Shown here: piece after piece, positions 35,444 through 44,044 of the stretch
Numbering within the stretch: position 1 is the first letter of the stretch
Layout: the number at the start of each line of letters is the position of its first letter
Assembly (NCBI GenBank): GCA_041725895.1
Contig: JBGRQA010000007.1
Span: 124,001-188,000, forward strand
DNA: 64,000 nucleotides
Reading direction: 5' to 3'
Source: JBGRQA01 sp041725895
GTDB lineage: Bacteria > Bacteroidota > Bacteroidia > Bacteroidales > Marinifilaceae
Position numbers and translations under genes: made by a program
The notes under the pieces: model-generated
Told to the model about the DNA's origin: nothing
Database searches by the model: none
The model's input: the letters and a program-made list of their open reading frames with translations, nothing else

Positions 35444-37264
35444 ATGCGAAGAATAGAACTTTTAGCTCCCGCCAAAAATCTGGAAGGTGGAATTACAGCC
35501 ATTAATTACGGTGCCGATGCCGTCTATATTGGTGCTCCAAGGTTTGGAGCCCGCGCCGCTGTGGGCAATTCACTTGAAGATATTGGGCAATTAATTCAAT
35601 ACGCACATAAATATTGGGCAAAGGTTTTCATTACAATGAATACCATCCTGTATGACAATGAGCTAAAGGATGCGGAAAAAATGATTCATCAATTGTACAA
35701 GATGGGTGCTGATGCCTTGATCGTACAAGATATGGGAATCCTTGAACTGGACTTACCTCCCATCGCTCTACATGCCAGTACTCAAACCCACAATTACGAT
35801 CTGGATCGAATCCAATTTCTGGAAAAAGCAGGCTTCGAACGCATCATTCTGGCACGCGAACTATCCCAGCAACAGATTCAGGAAATTCGCAGAAATACTT
35901 CATCCGAACTGGAATATTTTGTCAATGGAGCCCTTTGTGTTTGCCTAAGCGGTCAATGTTACTTCTCCCAGGCTATCGGCGGACGTTCAGCAAACCGTGG
36001 CGAATGTGCACAGCCTTGTCGCATGAAATACCAATTGGAAGACAAGCATGGAAAGGTACTGGCCAAGGACAAGCACCTGCTTTCCCTGAAAGATTTGAAC
36101 CTTGCTGATCAACTGGAGGACATCATTGATTCCGGAATCATCTCTCTAAAAATAGAGGGACGTCTGAAGGACATTTCCTACATCAAAAATGTAGTCAGCC
36201 ATTACAGAAAGAAGTTAGACGAAATTCTTGAATACAGACAAAACTTGACCAGGGCATCAAGTGGTTCTACAGCGATCAACTTTACACCCGATCCGGAACG
36301 AACTTTCAACCGAGGCTTCACCTCCTACTTCTTCAATGGTCGCACTCAGGGAATTGCGAATTTTAATTCCCCAAAAGCACTTGGTAAACAAGTGGGACGA
36401 ATCGTATCTCGTCAAAAGGATCATTTTATCTTTGAAGGACAGGAGCCCCTACACAATGGCGACGGCTTATGCTATTTTAATCGCAATAAATTGCTGAAAG
36501 GGATGCAAGTAAATGGAGTTAAAGGGAATAAAATCTTTCCTAACGAGATGGGAGATTTAACCGAAGGAGCCGTTTTGTATCGTAACCATGACCATGAATT
36601 CGAACGCCAACTAAAGCAGGACAAAGCACAAAGAAAAATCAGTGCATCACTGCTAATGGAGTCCAATGAGAAATTCTTCCAATTAACAGCATTCGACGAA
36701 GATGGTATCGTAAAAACTATTGATCTAGAAGGAGACTTCGAACTGGCACAAAACAGAGAAATGGCAGCCAACAATCTGCGCCGTCAACTGGCAAAAAGTG
36801 GAGATTCCATCTTCTCTGTAGAAGAAATTACTCTACCCGAAGGAGAGCTTCCCTTCATCCCTGCCAAACAAATCAATGAAATAAGAAGGACTTTACTAAA
36901 TTCTTTGGAAGAAGAAAGAATTAATCATCATCAACAATCACAAGTCCGGCCTTTGGTTGTTCACCCCCCCTATCCGGACAAACACCTCAGCTATAGTAGC
37001 AATGTCTCCAACTATAAGGCAGAGGAATTCTATAAAAAATGCGGTGTAGAAAGCATAGCCCCCGCCTTCGAATTACAGTCTAAAAACAAAGGCAAAACAA
37101 TTATGACCACACGTCATTGTCTGCGTTACGAATTTAATATGTGTCCCAAGAAAGGCAAAGCCCCAAACAGGAGTAATGAGCCGCTTTACCTTGTTGACAA
37201 TAAAAATCGATATCGTCTGGAATTCAACTGCAAACGTTGTGAAATGAAAGTTATATTAGAGTAG
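35444..37264 (+). CDS. U32 family peptidase / RNA hydroxylation protein
   Basis: 606 residues. Typical U32 start LLAPAKNLEGGITAINYGAD and AVYIGAPRFGARA, then the catalytic-domain signature ALCVCLSGQCYFSQAIGGRS plus NRGECAQPCR with conserved Cys. A C-terminal part ends with four Cys (CLRYEFNMC ... CKRCEM). Known of the family: TrhP/RlhA-type members hydroxylate tRNA U34 or 23S rRNA using prephenate and Fe-S. Which one applies cannot be decided here; the length with the C-terminal extension is nearer RlhA. A TATCTTCG near-match box lies at 35419. Confidence 0.87.
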   Translation: MRRIELLAPAKNLEGGITAINYGADAVYIGAPRFGARAAVGNSLEDIGQLIQYAHKYWAKVFITMNTILYDNELKDAEKMIHQLYKMGADALIVQDMGILELDLPPIALHASTQTHNYDLDRIQFLEKAGFERIILARELSQQQIQEIRRNTSSELEYFVNGALCVCLSGQCYFSQAIGGRSANRGECAQPCRMKYQLEDKHGKVLAKDKHLLSLKDLNLADQLEDIIDSGIISLKIEGRLKDISYIKNVVSHYRKKLDEILEYRQNLTRASSGSTAINFTPDPERTFNRGFTSYFFNGRTQGIANFNSPKALGKQVGRIVSRQKDHFIFEGQEPLHNGDGLCYFNRNKLLKGMQVNGVKGNKIFPNEMGDLTEGAVLYRNHDHEFERQLKQDKAQRKISASLLMESNEKFFQLTAFDEDGIVKTIDLEGDFELAQNREMAANNLRRQLAKSGDSIFSVEEITLPEGELPFIPAKQINEIRRTLLNSLEEERINHHQQSQVRPLVVHPPYPDKHLSYSSNVSNYKAEEFYKKCGVESIAPAFELQSKNKGKTIMTTRHCLRYEFNMCPKKGKAPNRSNEPLYLVDNKNRYRLEFNCKRCEMKVILE

Positions 37265-37440
37265 AGAAAAACATAAATTAGAAAAAAAGGAATAAGGAAG
37301 CATATTAGTTCAACCAATTCAAAAAACTCGTACTTTCAACTCAAAACGAAGCACTTTGAACCCGAAACACAAAATCACCAACATTTTGGCATTTGTCTTG
37401 TTTTTACCTGGAGTAGATTTTCATTAATTGCCATTTTCAC

Positions 37441-37448
37441 TACATTTG
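37441..37448 (+). promoter_or_regulatory. TAnnTTTG -7 box
   Basis: TACATTTG, exact Bacteroidota -7 element, 22 bp before the ATG of the AlbA_2-domain gene. Confidence 0.6.
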
Positions 37449-37470
37449 TGCAACTTTTTTCTGAGGAATT

Positions 37471-38097
37471 ATGATTCATCGCATCGAAAAATTAATACAG
37501 GAGGGAGAGCACCAGCAGCAGGATTTCAAATTCTGCATTACTGATTCGCGAAAGATTGCCAAAACCTTATCTGCTTTTGCCAATACTGATGGCGGGCGCC
37601 TTCTGATTGGGGTAAAAGACAATGGTAAAATTGCAGGAGTTCAATCGGAAGAGGAGTTCCACATGATCCAGGCTGCTGCTGAAATGTATTCCCGCCCCAA
37701 AGTAACTTTTGAAAGTAGGATATGGAAAGTTCAGGGGAAAGATGTTCTGGAGGTAACGATTGCTCCTTCGGAAAGCATGCCTCATTATGCTCAAAATGAA
37801 AATGGTAAATGGTTGGCCTATGTTCGAAAAGATGATGAAAACCACCTTGCCAATAAGATTCTACTCATGGTATGGAAACGACAATCAAAACCTCAGGGAA
37901 CTTTTCTCCAATACTCCGATACAGAAAAATATCTAATGGAATTTCTGGAAGAAAATGATAGCATCAGCATTGGTCAGTTTTGTCGATTAGCCAAGATCAG
38001 CCGATACAAAGCGGAAAGAATCCTTGTCAAACTAATTTGCTGGAAAGTCATCGATCTGGAACTAAGTGAAACAGGGGCCACCTACCGATTAAAATAG
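37471..38097 (+). CDS. AlbA_2 (Schlafen-type) ATP-binding domain protein
   Basis: 208 residues. Residues 1-130 carry the AlbA_2 pattern: QDFKFCITDSRKIAKTLSAF, then ANTDGGRLLIGVKDNG, ending in AYVRKDDENHLA. The C-terminal 60 residues form a winged helix-like domain (FCRLAKISRYKAERILVKLI). Known of the family: often regulators; the AlbA_2 domain may bind nucleic acid or nucleotide. Own promoter and a terminator shared with the convergent lipoprotein gene. Confidence 0.82.
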   Translation: MIHRIEKLIQEGEHQQQDFKFCITDSRKIAKTLSAFANTDGGRLLIGVKDNGKIAGVQSEEEFHMIQAAAEMYSRPKVTFESRIWKVQGKDVLEVTIAPSESMPHYAQNENGKWLAYVRKDDENHLANKILLMVWKRQSKPQGTFLQYSDTEKYLMEFLEENDSISIGQFCRLAKISRYKAERILVKLICWKVIDLELSETGATYRLK

Positions 38098-38135
38098 CTT
38101 TTGTTCGAAAAATCCACTGATAATCCGAACAAAAG
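38098..38135. terminator. Bidirectional terminator
   Basis: CTTTTGTTCG and CGAACAAAAG form a perfect 10-bp stem around an 18-nt loop, between convergent genes. Confidence 0.7.
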
Positions 38136-38155
38136 ACATCACAAGAGAACAATTA

Positions 38156-38977
38156 TTAATCTTCTAATTTGACCTTAAACCAAAGGTCTAAAGAACTAGC
38201 AGTAGATTGAGCAGTCTCCTCGCCAGATCGACTCCCGCCACCTTTCATCCCAGCAGGAGCACGTCTTCCACCTCCCGTTCGACCTCCGCCGCAGCCTCGT
38301 CCACCGCCCCTTCGGGCACCAGAATCGTTCAATACAGCTGAAGCTTGTTTTGGTAACTCTGATTCGCATTCAAGCCCTACAGCTAATAATTTTCGATCCG
38401 AATCAACCGGAAAAATCAAGTCTAATGGGATACGGGCCTGATATTCCAACTGCTTTAACTTGTTAATTTTAAGTCTCACCCGACAGGGGTAGTTCTCAAT
38501 TCGCCATCGAAATACCTGTTCCTCCTTCCCGCTTTTCCAAATCGCGTATTCAGGCAACAGCGATAACATCCGCTCTGGGTCCAATTTTATTTTTTTCCCC
38601 CTGGATCCTCGGGAATCTATTTCTTCGGCTTCTCCATTCAATTTTTTTGACTTCCCTTCCTCTTTCACAGGAAAACACAAACCTTGCTCTTTCTTCTGTT
38701 TCCCTTTTGGATCCAAATAAATATTCAATCCTCCTGACTTCAATCCTTTCAAAGCCATTGGATCAAGGAATACCAAACTAATGTAAAGGTGCTCTGAATC
38801 ATGAAATAAACCGTACTTCAACTTGTTATCACTATCGTACAAACCAACTTCATTGATGGCGATCACCGCAGCCTCTTCCTTTTCAACTTTTTGACTCTGG
38901 TGTATCGGTAATTTAGCACAGGAAACAAAGAAAACACTTAGGAGCACTGTAAATAAGGCATTTCTAACTTTTATCAT
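38156..38977 (-). CDS. Lipoprotein with Gly/Arg-rich segment
   Basis: 273 residues. Lipobox FFVSCAK with Cys20 after a hydrophobic signal, so membrane-anchored. Residues about 45-95 (HDSEHLYISLVFLD ... GLNIYLDPKGKQKKEQG) resemble a CBM9/DOMON-like beta domain. Residues about 222-255 are strikingly Gly/Arg-rich (ARRGGGRGCGGGRTGGGRR), with one Cys. Function unknown; single gene. Confidence 0.68.
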   Translation of the reverse strand: MIKVRNALFTVLLSVFFVSCAKLPIHQSQKVEKEEAAVIAINEVGLYDSDNKLKYGLFHDSEHLYISLVFLDPMALKGLKSGGLNIYLDPKGKQKKEQGLCFPVKEEGKSKKLNGEAEEIDSRGSRGKKIKLDPERMLSLLPEYAIWKSGKEEQVFRWRIENYPCRVRLKINKLKQLEYQARIPLDLIFPVDSDRKLLAVGLECESELPKQASAVLNDSGARRGGGRGCGGGRTGGGRRAPAGMKGGGSRSGEETAQSTASSLDLWFKVKLED

Positions 38978-39597
38978 AAATATACAATTTCGATTTTGTC
39001 AAACTTTGACTCAAAAATTACCTTAAGGTTTAATTCGTAAAAAAAATAGAAATTCAGTTTCGGAAATATTCAGAATAAATATCTCTTGGAAAAAAGGAAG
39101 GATGAGTATTTGCCTCATCAAATTGGCAGAAGTAAAGGCATAAAAAAAATCGCACTAGCCAATGGATATATATAAACTCCTATATGACAGGATTTGAGTG
39201 CCAGGCTGGTCAAGTTTCCCCTGTGTACTAGACAACCCGAAGGTTGGGGCCTGCTTTTGCAACCGTCAAGCTTGCTCGTTTAAATGTTAACTGTTGAGTT
39301 TAACAATCGATGACTAATGCGATTTGTGCTTTTATCTTTTATGCAAAGAACGTTCGTTTCTATACCAACAAAGAAACAAAGTTTCTCCCATTATACAATA
39401 CTTACAGCTGTTTTTTTCATCAAAAAATTACAGAAAAAAATTGTTCTTAACATTTCTCTAGATACAATGTAAATTGAAACAACAGAAAATGAGCAAATAG
39501 CAACTAATCCATCAAAATCTAATCTTCGACTGACTTCTCATGCGAAGGAAGCTATAATTCATTGTCATCTTTCAGGTATTTTGTATTTTTATGCAAT
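38978..39597. other. Intergenic stretch without a gene
   Basis: About 620 bp between divergent genes. The central part (39185-39300) is GC-richer, with GACAACCCGAAGGTTGGGGC and CAACCGTCAAGCTTGC hairpin-forming blocks. No coding frame or known RNA was recognised. Confidence 0.4.
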
Positions 39598-40284
39598 ATG
39601 GTAACGCCTCCTTACATCAACATACATTCCCATGCGGAAAATCCCCTTCCCGACGAATTCACCATACGAAGTGCCTTTCCCTGGGAATTTGAAACACTAC
39701 TCCATAAGAACTTTACTAATCTATCGGTTGGACTACACCCCTGGCATGTACATCGACAAGATCGCGAAGAGTTGATCGCCCATGTGAATACTTTAGCCAT
39801 TCACCCTAACGCACTAGCAATAGGTGAAGCCGGCTTGGATCGTTTTGCCGAAGCTCCACTGGAACTACAAATGGAATACTTTATAAGGCAAGTTCAAATC
39901 GCTGAACAAATTCAGAAACCACTATTGATTCATTGTGTTCGATGCTTTCCGGAGCTGCTTTCAGTTCGAAAAAAATTAAATCCAATCAATCCCTGGATCA
40001 TTCATGGATTCAATGCCAATGAACAAATCGCAAAAGAAGTAGTTCGAAGTGGGTGTTATCTATCGTTTGGTACCACAATCCTAAAAGAAAATTCAAAACT
40101 GATGGCTGCATTTCGAGCCATCCCCCTCGACCAAATCTTCCTGGAAACAGATGAAAGCCCCATCAACATAGAAGAAATCTACCAAAAGGCAGCAACTGTC
40201 CGAAATATAACTGAAGAAGAGTTGATAATAGCAATTTCCAATAATTTTAGGCAGTGTTTTTCCGTCAACAATGATAATTCTTAA
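39598..40284 (+). CDS. TatD family metal-dependent hydrolase
   Basis: 228 residues from ATG 39598; an upstream in-frame start (39562) would give an unlikely leader. The metal-binding HSH in INIHSHAE (His10, His12), GEAGLDR (Glu), LLIHCVR (His), IIHGFNAN (His) and FLETDESP (Asp) complete the TatD site. Known of the family: TIM-barrel nuclease/deacylase. Slightly short, as in compact Bacteroidota TatD proteins. About 100 bp upstream of ogt on the same strand. Confidence 0.87.
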   Translation: MVTPPYINIHSHAENPLPDEFTIRSAFPWEFETLLHKNFTNLSVGLHPWHVHRQDREELIAHVNTLAIHPNALAIGEAGLDRFAEAPLELQMEYFIRQVQIAEQIQKPLLIHCVRCFPELLSVRKKLNPINPWIIHGFNANEQIAKEVVRSGCYLSFGTTILKENSKLMAAFRAIPLDQIFLETDESPINIEEIYQKAATVRNITEEELIIAISNNFRQCFSVNNDNS

Positions 40285-40388
40285 AAAAGATCATATCCTC
40301 AGCCTCTAAATAGAAATATTTCCTTAACTTCAATAGTCAAATAACAAGTCAATACGGCAAACCAATCTATATTAACAAACAAAAGGGA

Positions 40389-40892
40389 ATGATCTACTAC
40401 GATGTTTTCAACTCAAAATATGGAGCCATTTTAGTATGTGCCGATACAGAAGGCATTCGGCAAATCAACTTTCAGGATGGCAAAAATTTCACCCCAATTG
40501 AATCGGATTGGATTCACTCCAGGGAAAAACTAGAAGCTGCAGTAGAACAATTGAAAGCCTATTTTGCTGGTGAAATACAAAACTTTGAATTACCCCTGGC
40601 TCCCCGGGGAACAGATTTTCAGCAAAGAGTATGGAAAGCTCTTCGTAACATCCCCTTTGGAGAAACACGAACCTATCAGGACATTGCTATAGAACTGGGA
40701 AACCCCAATACCAGCAGGGCTGTTGGTTTAGCCAATTCCCTCAATCCAATTCCGATTGTAATTCCCTGTCACAGGGTAATTGGTAAAAATGGAAAACTGA
40801 CAGGATATTCAGGAGGAATGAAACTAAAAGAAAAATTATTGATGCACGAGGGGATTTTGGCCAAAAGTTTCTCATTAAATTTTAATCAATAA
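40389..40892 (+). CDS. ogt: Methylated-DNA--protein-cysteine methyltransferase
   Basis: 167 residues. Ribonuclease-H-like N-domain, then the DNA-binding part (GTDFQQRVWKALRNIPFGET, RTYQDIA) and the active-site PCHRVIG with the acceptor Cys, followed by LTGYSGG. Known of the family: suicide repair of O6-alkylguanine. No AdaA domain is fused, so an Ogt type. Adjacent to a TatD gene. Confidence 0.93.
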   Translation: MIYYDVFNSKYGAILVCADTEGIRQINFQDGKNFTPIESDWIHSREKLEAAVEQLKAYFAGEIQNFELPLAPRGTDFQQRVWKALRNIPFGETRTYQDIAIELGNPNTSRAVGLANSLNPIPIVIPCHRVIGKNGKLTGYSGGMKLKEKLLMHEGILAKSFSLNFNQ

Positions 40893-41193
40893 TCATCATC
40901 TACTTGTCCTCTAACTACCCTATTGGAGGCAAGGTCAAAATAGGAAATCAAGGCTATTTCTTTGCACTTCTCTTTTCTTATTAAGGTTTTTCAGATATAT
41001 CTTCAATATAAAACCGATAATAACGAATTTCCTTTGATATGAATGGGAATTCAAGTACATTGCCATGAAATTCCTCATTCTATTGTTTTTATGCATTTTA
41101 TGTACATCAGAAAACAAATAGTTAAGAAGTAGCAATTGAATAATTTTTTAGTGTATACTCAGAGGACTCAATTCAAAAAAAACAATATATTTC
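40893..41193. other. Intergenic stretch without a gene
   Basis: About 300 bp, AT-rich. No hairpin followed by a T-run, no repeat and no credible small ORF seen. Confidence 0.4.
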
Positions 41194-42990
41194 ATGAACA
41201 AATTATTAGGTCATTCATTCCACATTCCCGTGATGGGTACTGGCTATACAGTCGACACCCCCGTCAAAGTGGCACAATTTGGAATATCTTCTGTAATCTC
41301 CATTGTAGATGATATTCTGATTGAAAAGATGCGGGAATTGTACAGCAAAAAGCTTAACCTGGACTTTCAGCCCATTTCCGAAAAGAATAAGGATTCACGT
41401 GCCGAAAGAATCACGGCCTACCTGAACCTGATGGACAAAATGGTGAAGGAGAAATTTGAGGAGATGAAAAATTCATTCCATGAGAAAGGAAAAGAATTGG
41501 AAAAGTATATGGATATGCTTCCCGATTTTTCCTCACTTAAAAAGGAATTCCATGAATTAGTGGATGACAACCACTATGTACAAGAAGCAAAGGAATGGTT
41601 AAACAAGAATCTTCCTATGGGGTCGATTGATGTAAACATCATGACCAAAGTGGATAAGGACAACTTCCATGAAGGGGAAAAACTACCTGTGGAATTCAAC
41701 GATGCTCATGCGGCACTACGCGGTTTTGCCAACAGTACCCTGGCCTCATCACTTGTCCTTTCTGCCGGGATGAATCCTCGCTTGTATAGCTACCTGGAGC
41801 AATTTGAAGACTTCTATCCCGATACCAACAATTACATCAAGAAAAAGATTGTATTAAAAGTAAGCGACTTTCGCTCGGCCCTGATTCAGGGAAAGATACT
41901 GGCCAAAAAAGGTATCTGGGTATCGGAATACCGGGTTGAATCGGGCTTAAACTGTGGAGGCCATGCCTTTGCCACCGATGGATTTTTGATGGGACCCATA
42001 CTGGAAGAATTCAAAAGCAAACGCCAGGAACTAATTCAGGCTACTCATGAACTGCTTCAACCTGCCCTTAAAGCAAAAAATCGTCCATTCCCAGAAGAAG
42101 CAATGGAAGTAGCAATCACAGCCCAGGGAGGCGTAGGAACTGCCGAGGAGCATCAGTTCCTGATAGATCATTACCAACTGGACTCTGTGGGTTGGGGATC
42201 TCCTTTCCTACTGGTTCCCGAAGTTTGTGATGTAGATCCTCATACTCTTAATTTGTTATCTAAAGCAACAGAAAAGGATCTATATCTGAGTCATTCATCC
42301 CCTCTGGGCGTTCGCTTCAACAATCTTCGCGGCAATTCGCGAGACGAAGGAAAACTGGAAATGATTGCCAAAGGACAACCGGGAAGCGCTTGTACTAAAA
42401 GGTACCTTGTAGCCAATACGGAATACACCGAAAATCCGATCTGTACTGCCTCCACACAGTATCAAAAGAAAAAAGTAGAAGAACTAAAGGCTCAAAACCT
42501 ATCGGAGGAAGAATACAACAAACAAATTCTCAAGATGAGCGAGAAATCCTGCTTGTGCAAAGGACTCTCTGCTGCTTCCTTTTTAGTAAATGGCATCGAC
42601 ACACACCCCAATGGTGATGGTGTCTCCATCTGTCCCGGTCCCAATATGGCCTATTTTTCAAAAATTGCCAGCCTAAAAGAAATGGTAGCCCATATCTACG
42701 GAAGAACCAACCTGATCAAGAGTCAGGATCGTCCGCACATGTTCGCCAAAGAACTGAGTCTGTATGTAGATTACCTTAAGGAACAAATTGGAGAATTGAC
42801 CGAGCCGGTAACGAAAAAACAAATGAAATACCTGGAAAAATTCCGTGCCAATTTGCATGAAGGAATTGAGTATTACAAGGGCCTTTCCAAAAATCTCAAA
42901 GGGAAATTTGATTCGATGAAAAACAAAATGATCCACGATCTGGAAAAGTTAGAAAAGGAATTGAACATCCTACATGTGAATGAATACTAA
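41194..42990 (+). CDS. Conserved hypothetical protein, possibly FMN/TIM-barrel type with Cys motifs
   Basis: 598 residues, soluble, no signal. The start FHIPVMGTGYTVDTPVKVAQ and FGISSVISIVDD reads like the first strands of a nitronate-monooxygenase/IMPDH-type barrel; ESGLNCGGHAFATDGFLMGP matches the phosphate-loop style of that fold. Cys residues cluster in SACTKRYLVANT, NPICTAS, SCLCKGLS and SICPGPN, suggesting Fe-S or disulphide sites. Helical segments at about 85-125 and 530-590. Enzyme activity is inference; the reaction is unknown. Single gene with terminator 43023-43058. Confidence 0.7.
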   Translation: MNKLLGHSFHIPVMGTGYTVDTPVKVAQFGISSVISIVDDILIEKMRELYSKKLNLDFQPISEKNKDSRAERITAYLNLMDKMVKEKFEEMKNSFHEKGKELEKYMDMLPDFSSLKKEFHELVDDNHYVQEAKEWLNKNLPMGSIDVNIMTKVDKDNFHEGEKLPVEFNDAHAALRGFANSTLASSLVLSAGMNPRLYSYLEQFEDFYPDTNNYIKKKIVLKVSDFRSALIQGKILAKKGIWVSEYRVESGLNCGGHAFATDGFLMGPILEEFKSKRQELIQATHELLQPALKAKNRPFPEEAMEVAITAQGGVGTAEEHQFLIDHYQLDSVGWGSPFLLVPEVCDVDPHTLNLLSKATEKDLYLSHSSPLGVRFNNLRGNSRDEGKLEMIAKGQPGSACTKRYLVANTEYTENPICTASTQYQKKKVEELKAQNLSEEEYNKQILKMSEKSCLCKGLSAASFLVNGIDTHPNGDGVSICPGPNMAYFSKIASLKEMVAHIYGRTNLIKSQDRPHMFAKELSLYVDYLKEQIGELTEPVTKKQMKYLEKFRANLHEGIEYYKGLSKNLKGKFDSMKNKMIHDLEKLEKELNILHVNEY

Positions 42991-43022
42991 AACCTGATCT
43001 TTCGATCGAGTATTTTATACAG

Positions 43023-43058
43023 GAAAGGGACAAACCTACAATGGATTTGTCCCTTTCT
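43023..43058 (+). terminator. Terminator hairpin
   Basis: GAAAGGGACAAA and TTTGTCCCTTTC form a perfect 12-bp stem with a 12-nt loop, 33 bp after the preceding stop. The T-run is weak. Confidence 0.65.
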
Positions 43059-43169
43059 CCATTCCTATAGTTGAACCTCATCCTAAGTTTCTCGCCGGCC
43101 CTATATGTTTCTCAAAAAGGGGAATAATAAATTAAGCAGCAATAGGGCCTAATCCGATCAGATTTATGT

Positions 43170-43177
43170 TACTTTTG
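43170..43177 (+). promoter_or_regulatory. TAnnTTTG -7 box
   Basis: TACTTTTG, exact -7 element, 31 bp before the HutD-like ATG. Confidence 0.6.
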
Positions 43178-43208
43178 CATTAAGTAAGAAAACATCCAAA
43201 CGAGTGTC

Positions 43209-43802
43209 ATGAAAATCGAAATCACAAAAAAGGCAGAATTAAATACCTCTAAATGGTCCGGGGGCACCACTACCCAATTGGCCATATTTCCACAAGATGC
43301 ATCCTATCAAAAAGGAGATTTTCAATTTCGTTTGAGTACGGCCAAAGTGGAGGCCCAGACATCCAATTTCACCAAACTGCCAGGAATATCCCGGGTAATA
43401 ATGATTCTGGAAGGTAAATTGGAACTCACACATAAAAATAGATACACCAAAAGCCTTCAGCAATTTGATACAGATAATTTTGAAGGAGATTGGGAAACCT
43501 GTAGCATTGGACAGGTTACCGATTTCAACCTAATGACGACTTCAGGCACCCATGGGGAATTGGATCATGCTATTCTGATCAAGGAGAAGGAGGAGACAAT
43601 AATACTAACGGATTCATTTGACACCTATGCTATCTATGCATTTTCAGGAGCATTTGAATTAAATAATGAAAATCAAAGTGACCTGTTGGAAGAGGGAGAT
43701 ATCGTACTCATGCAGAATGCAGGTACAAAAACATCCTTAAATCTAAAAGCACTTACAAATTGTGAAATCATAATTGCACGAATTAACACCAATTGCAAAT
43801 AA
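43209..43802 (+). CDS. HutD/Ves family cupin-like protein
   Basis: 197 residues. Family pattern: NTSKWSGGTTTQLAIFP near the start, FQFRLSTAKVEAQTSNFTKL, PGISRVIMILEGKLEL, FEGDWET and VTDFNLM. Known of the family: double-cupin HutD in histidine-utilisation loci and Ves in cold stress; the ligand is probably a small metabolite such as formylglutamate. No hut genes are nearby. Single gene with its own promoter. Confidence 0.85.
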   Translation: MKIEITKKAELNTSKWSGGTTTQLAIFPQDASYQKGDFQFRLSTAKVEAQTSNFTKLPGISRVIMILEGKLELTHKNRYTKSLQQFDTDNFEGDWETCSIGQVTDFNLMTTSGTHGELDHAILIKEKEETIILTDSFDTYAIYAFSGAFELNNENQSDLLEEGDIVLMQNAGTKTSLNLKALTNCEIIIARINTNCK

Positions 43803-44044
43803 AACTTAATTAGATAAAAAATTCTAGATCTACATCACCATTCTATCCAAAAAACAAAGGTGTTTCGATCATTGACATTTTCAAACACTCAAATAAAAAA
43901 TCGTCTTTAATTTAGAAAGATCATTAATTTTAGAGAGGTATGCCCTTTTTTTGTACTCTAATCTACTCCAAAACATATTCCTTTTGACAAACTGTAGATC
44001 AAAAAATTGTAGATTAGCAATCATTCGTTAAGATCAGACAAAAA

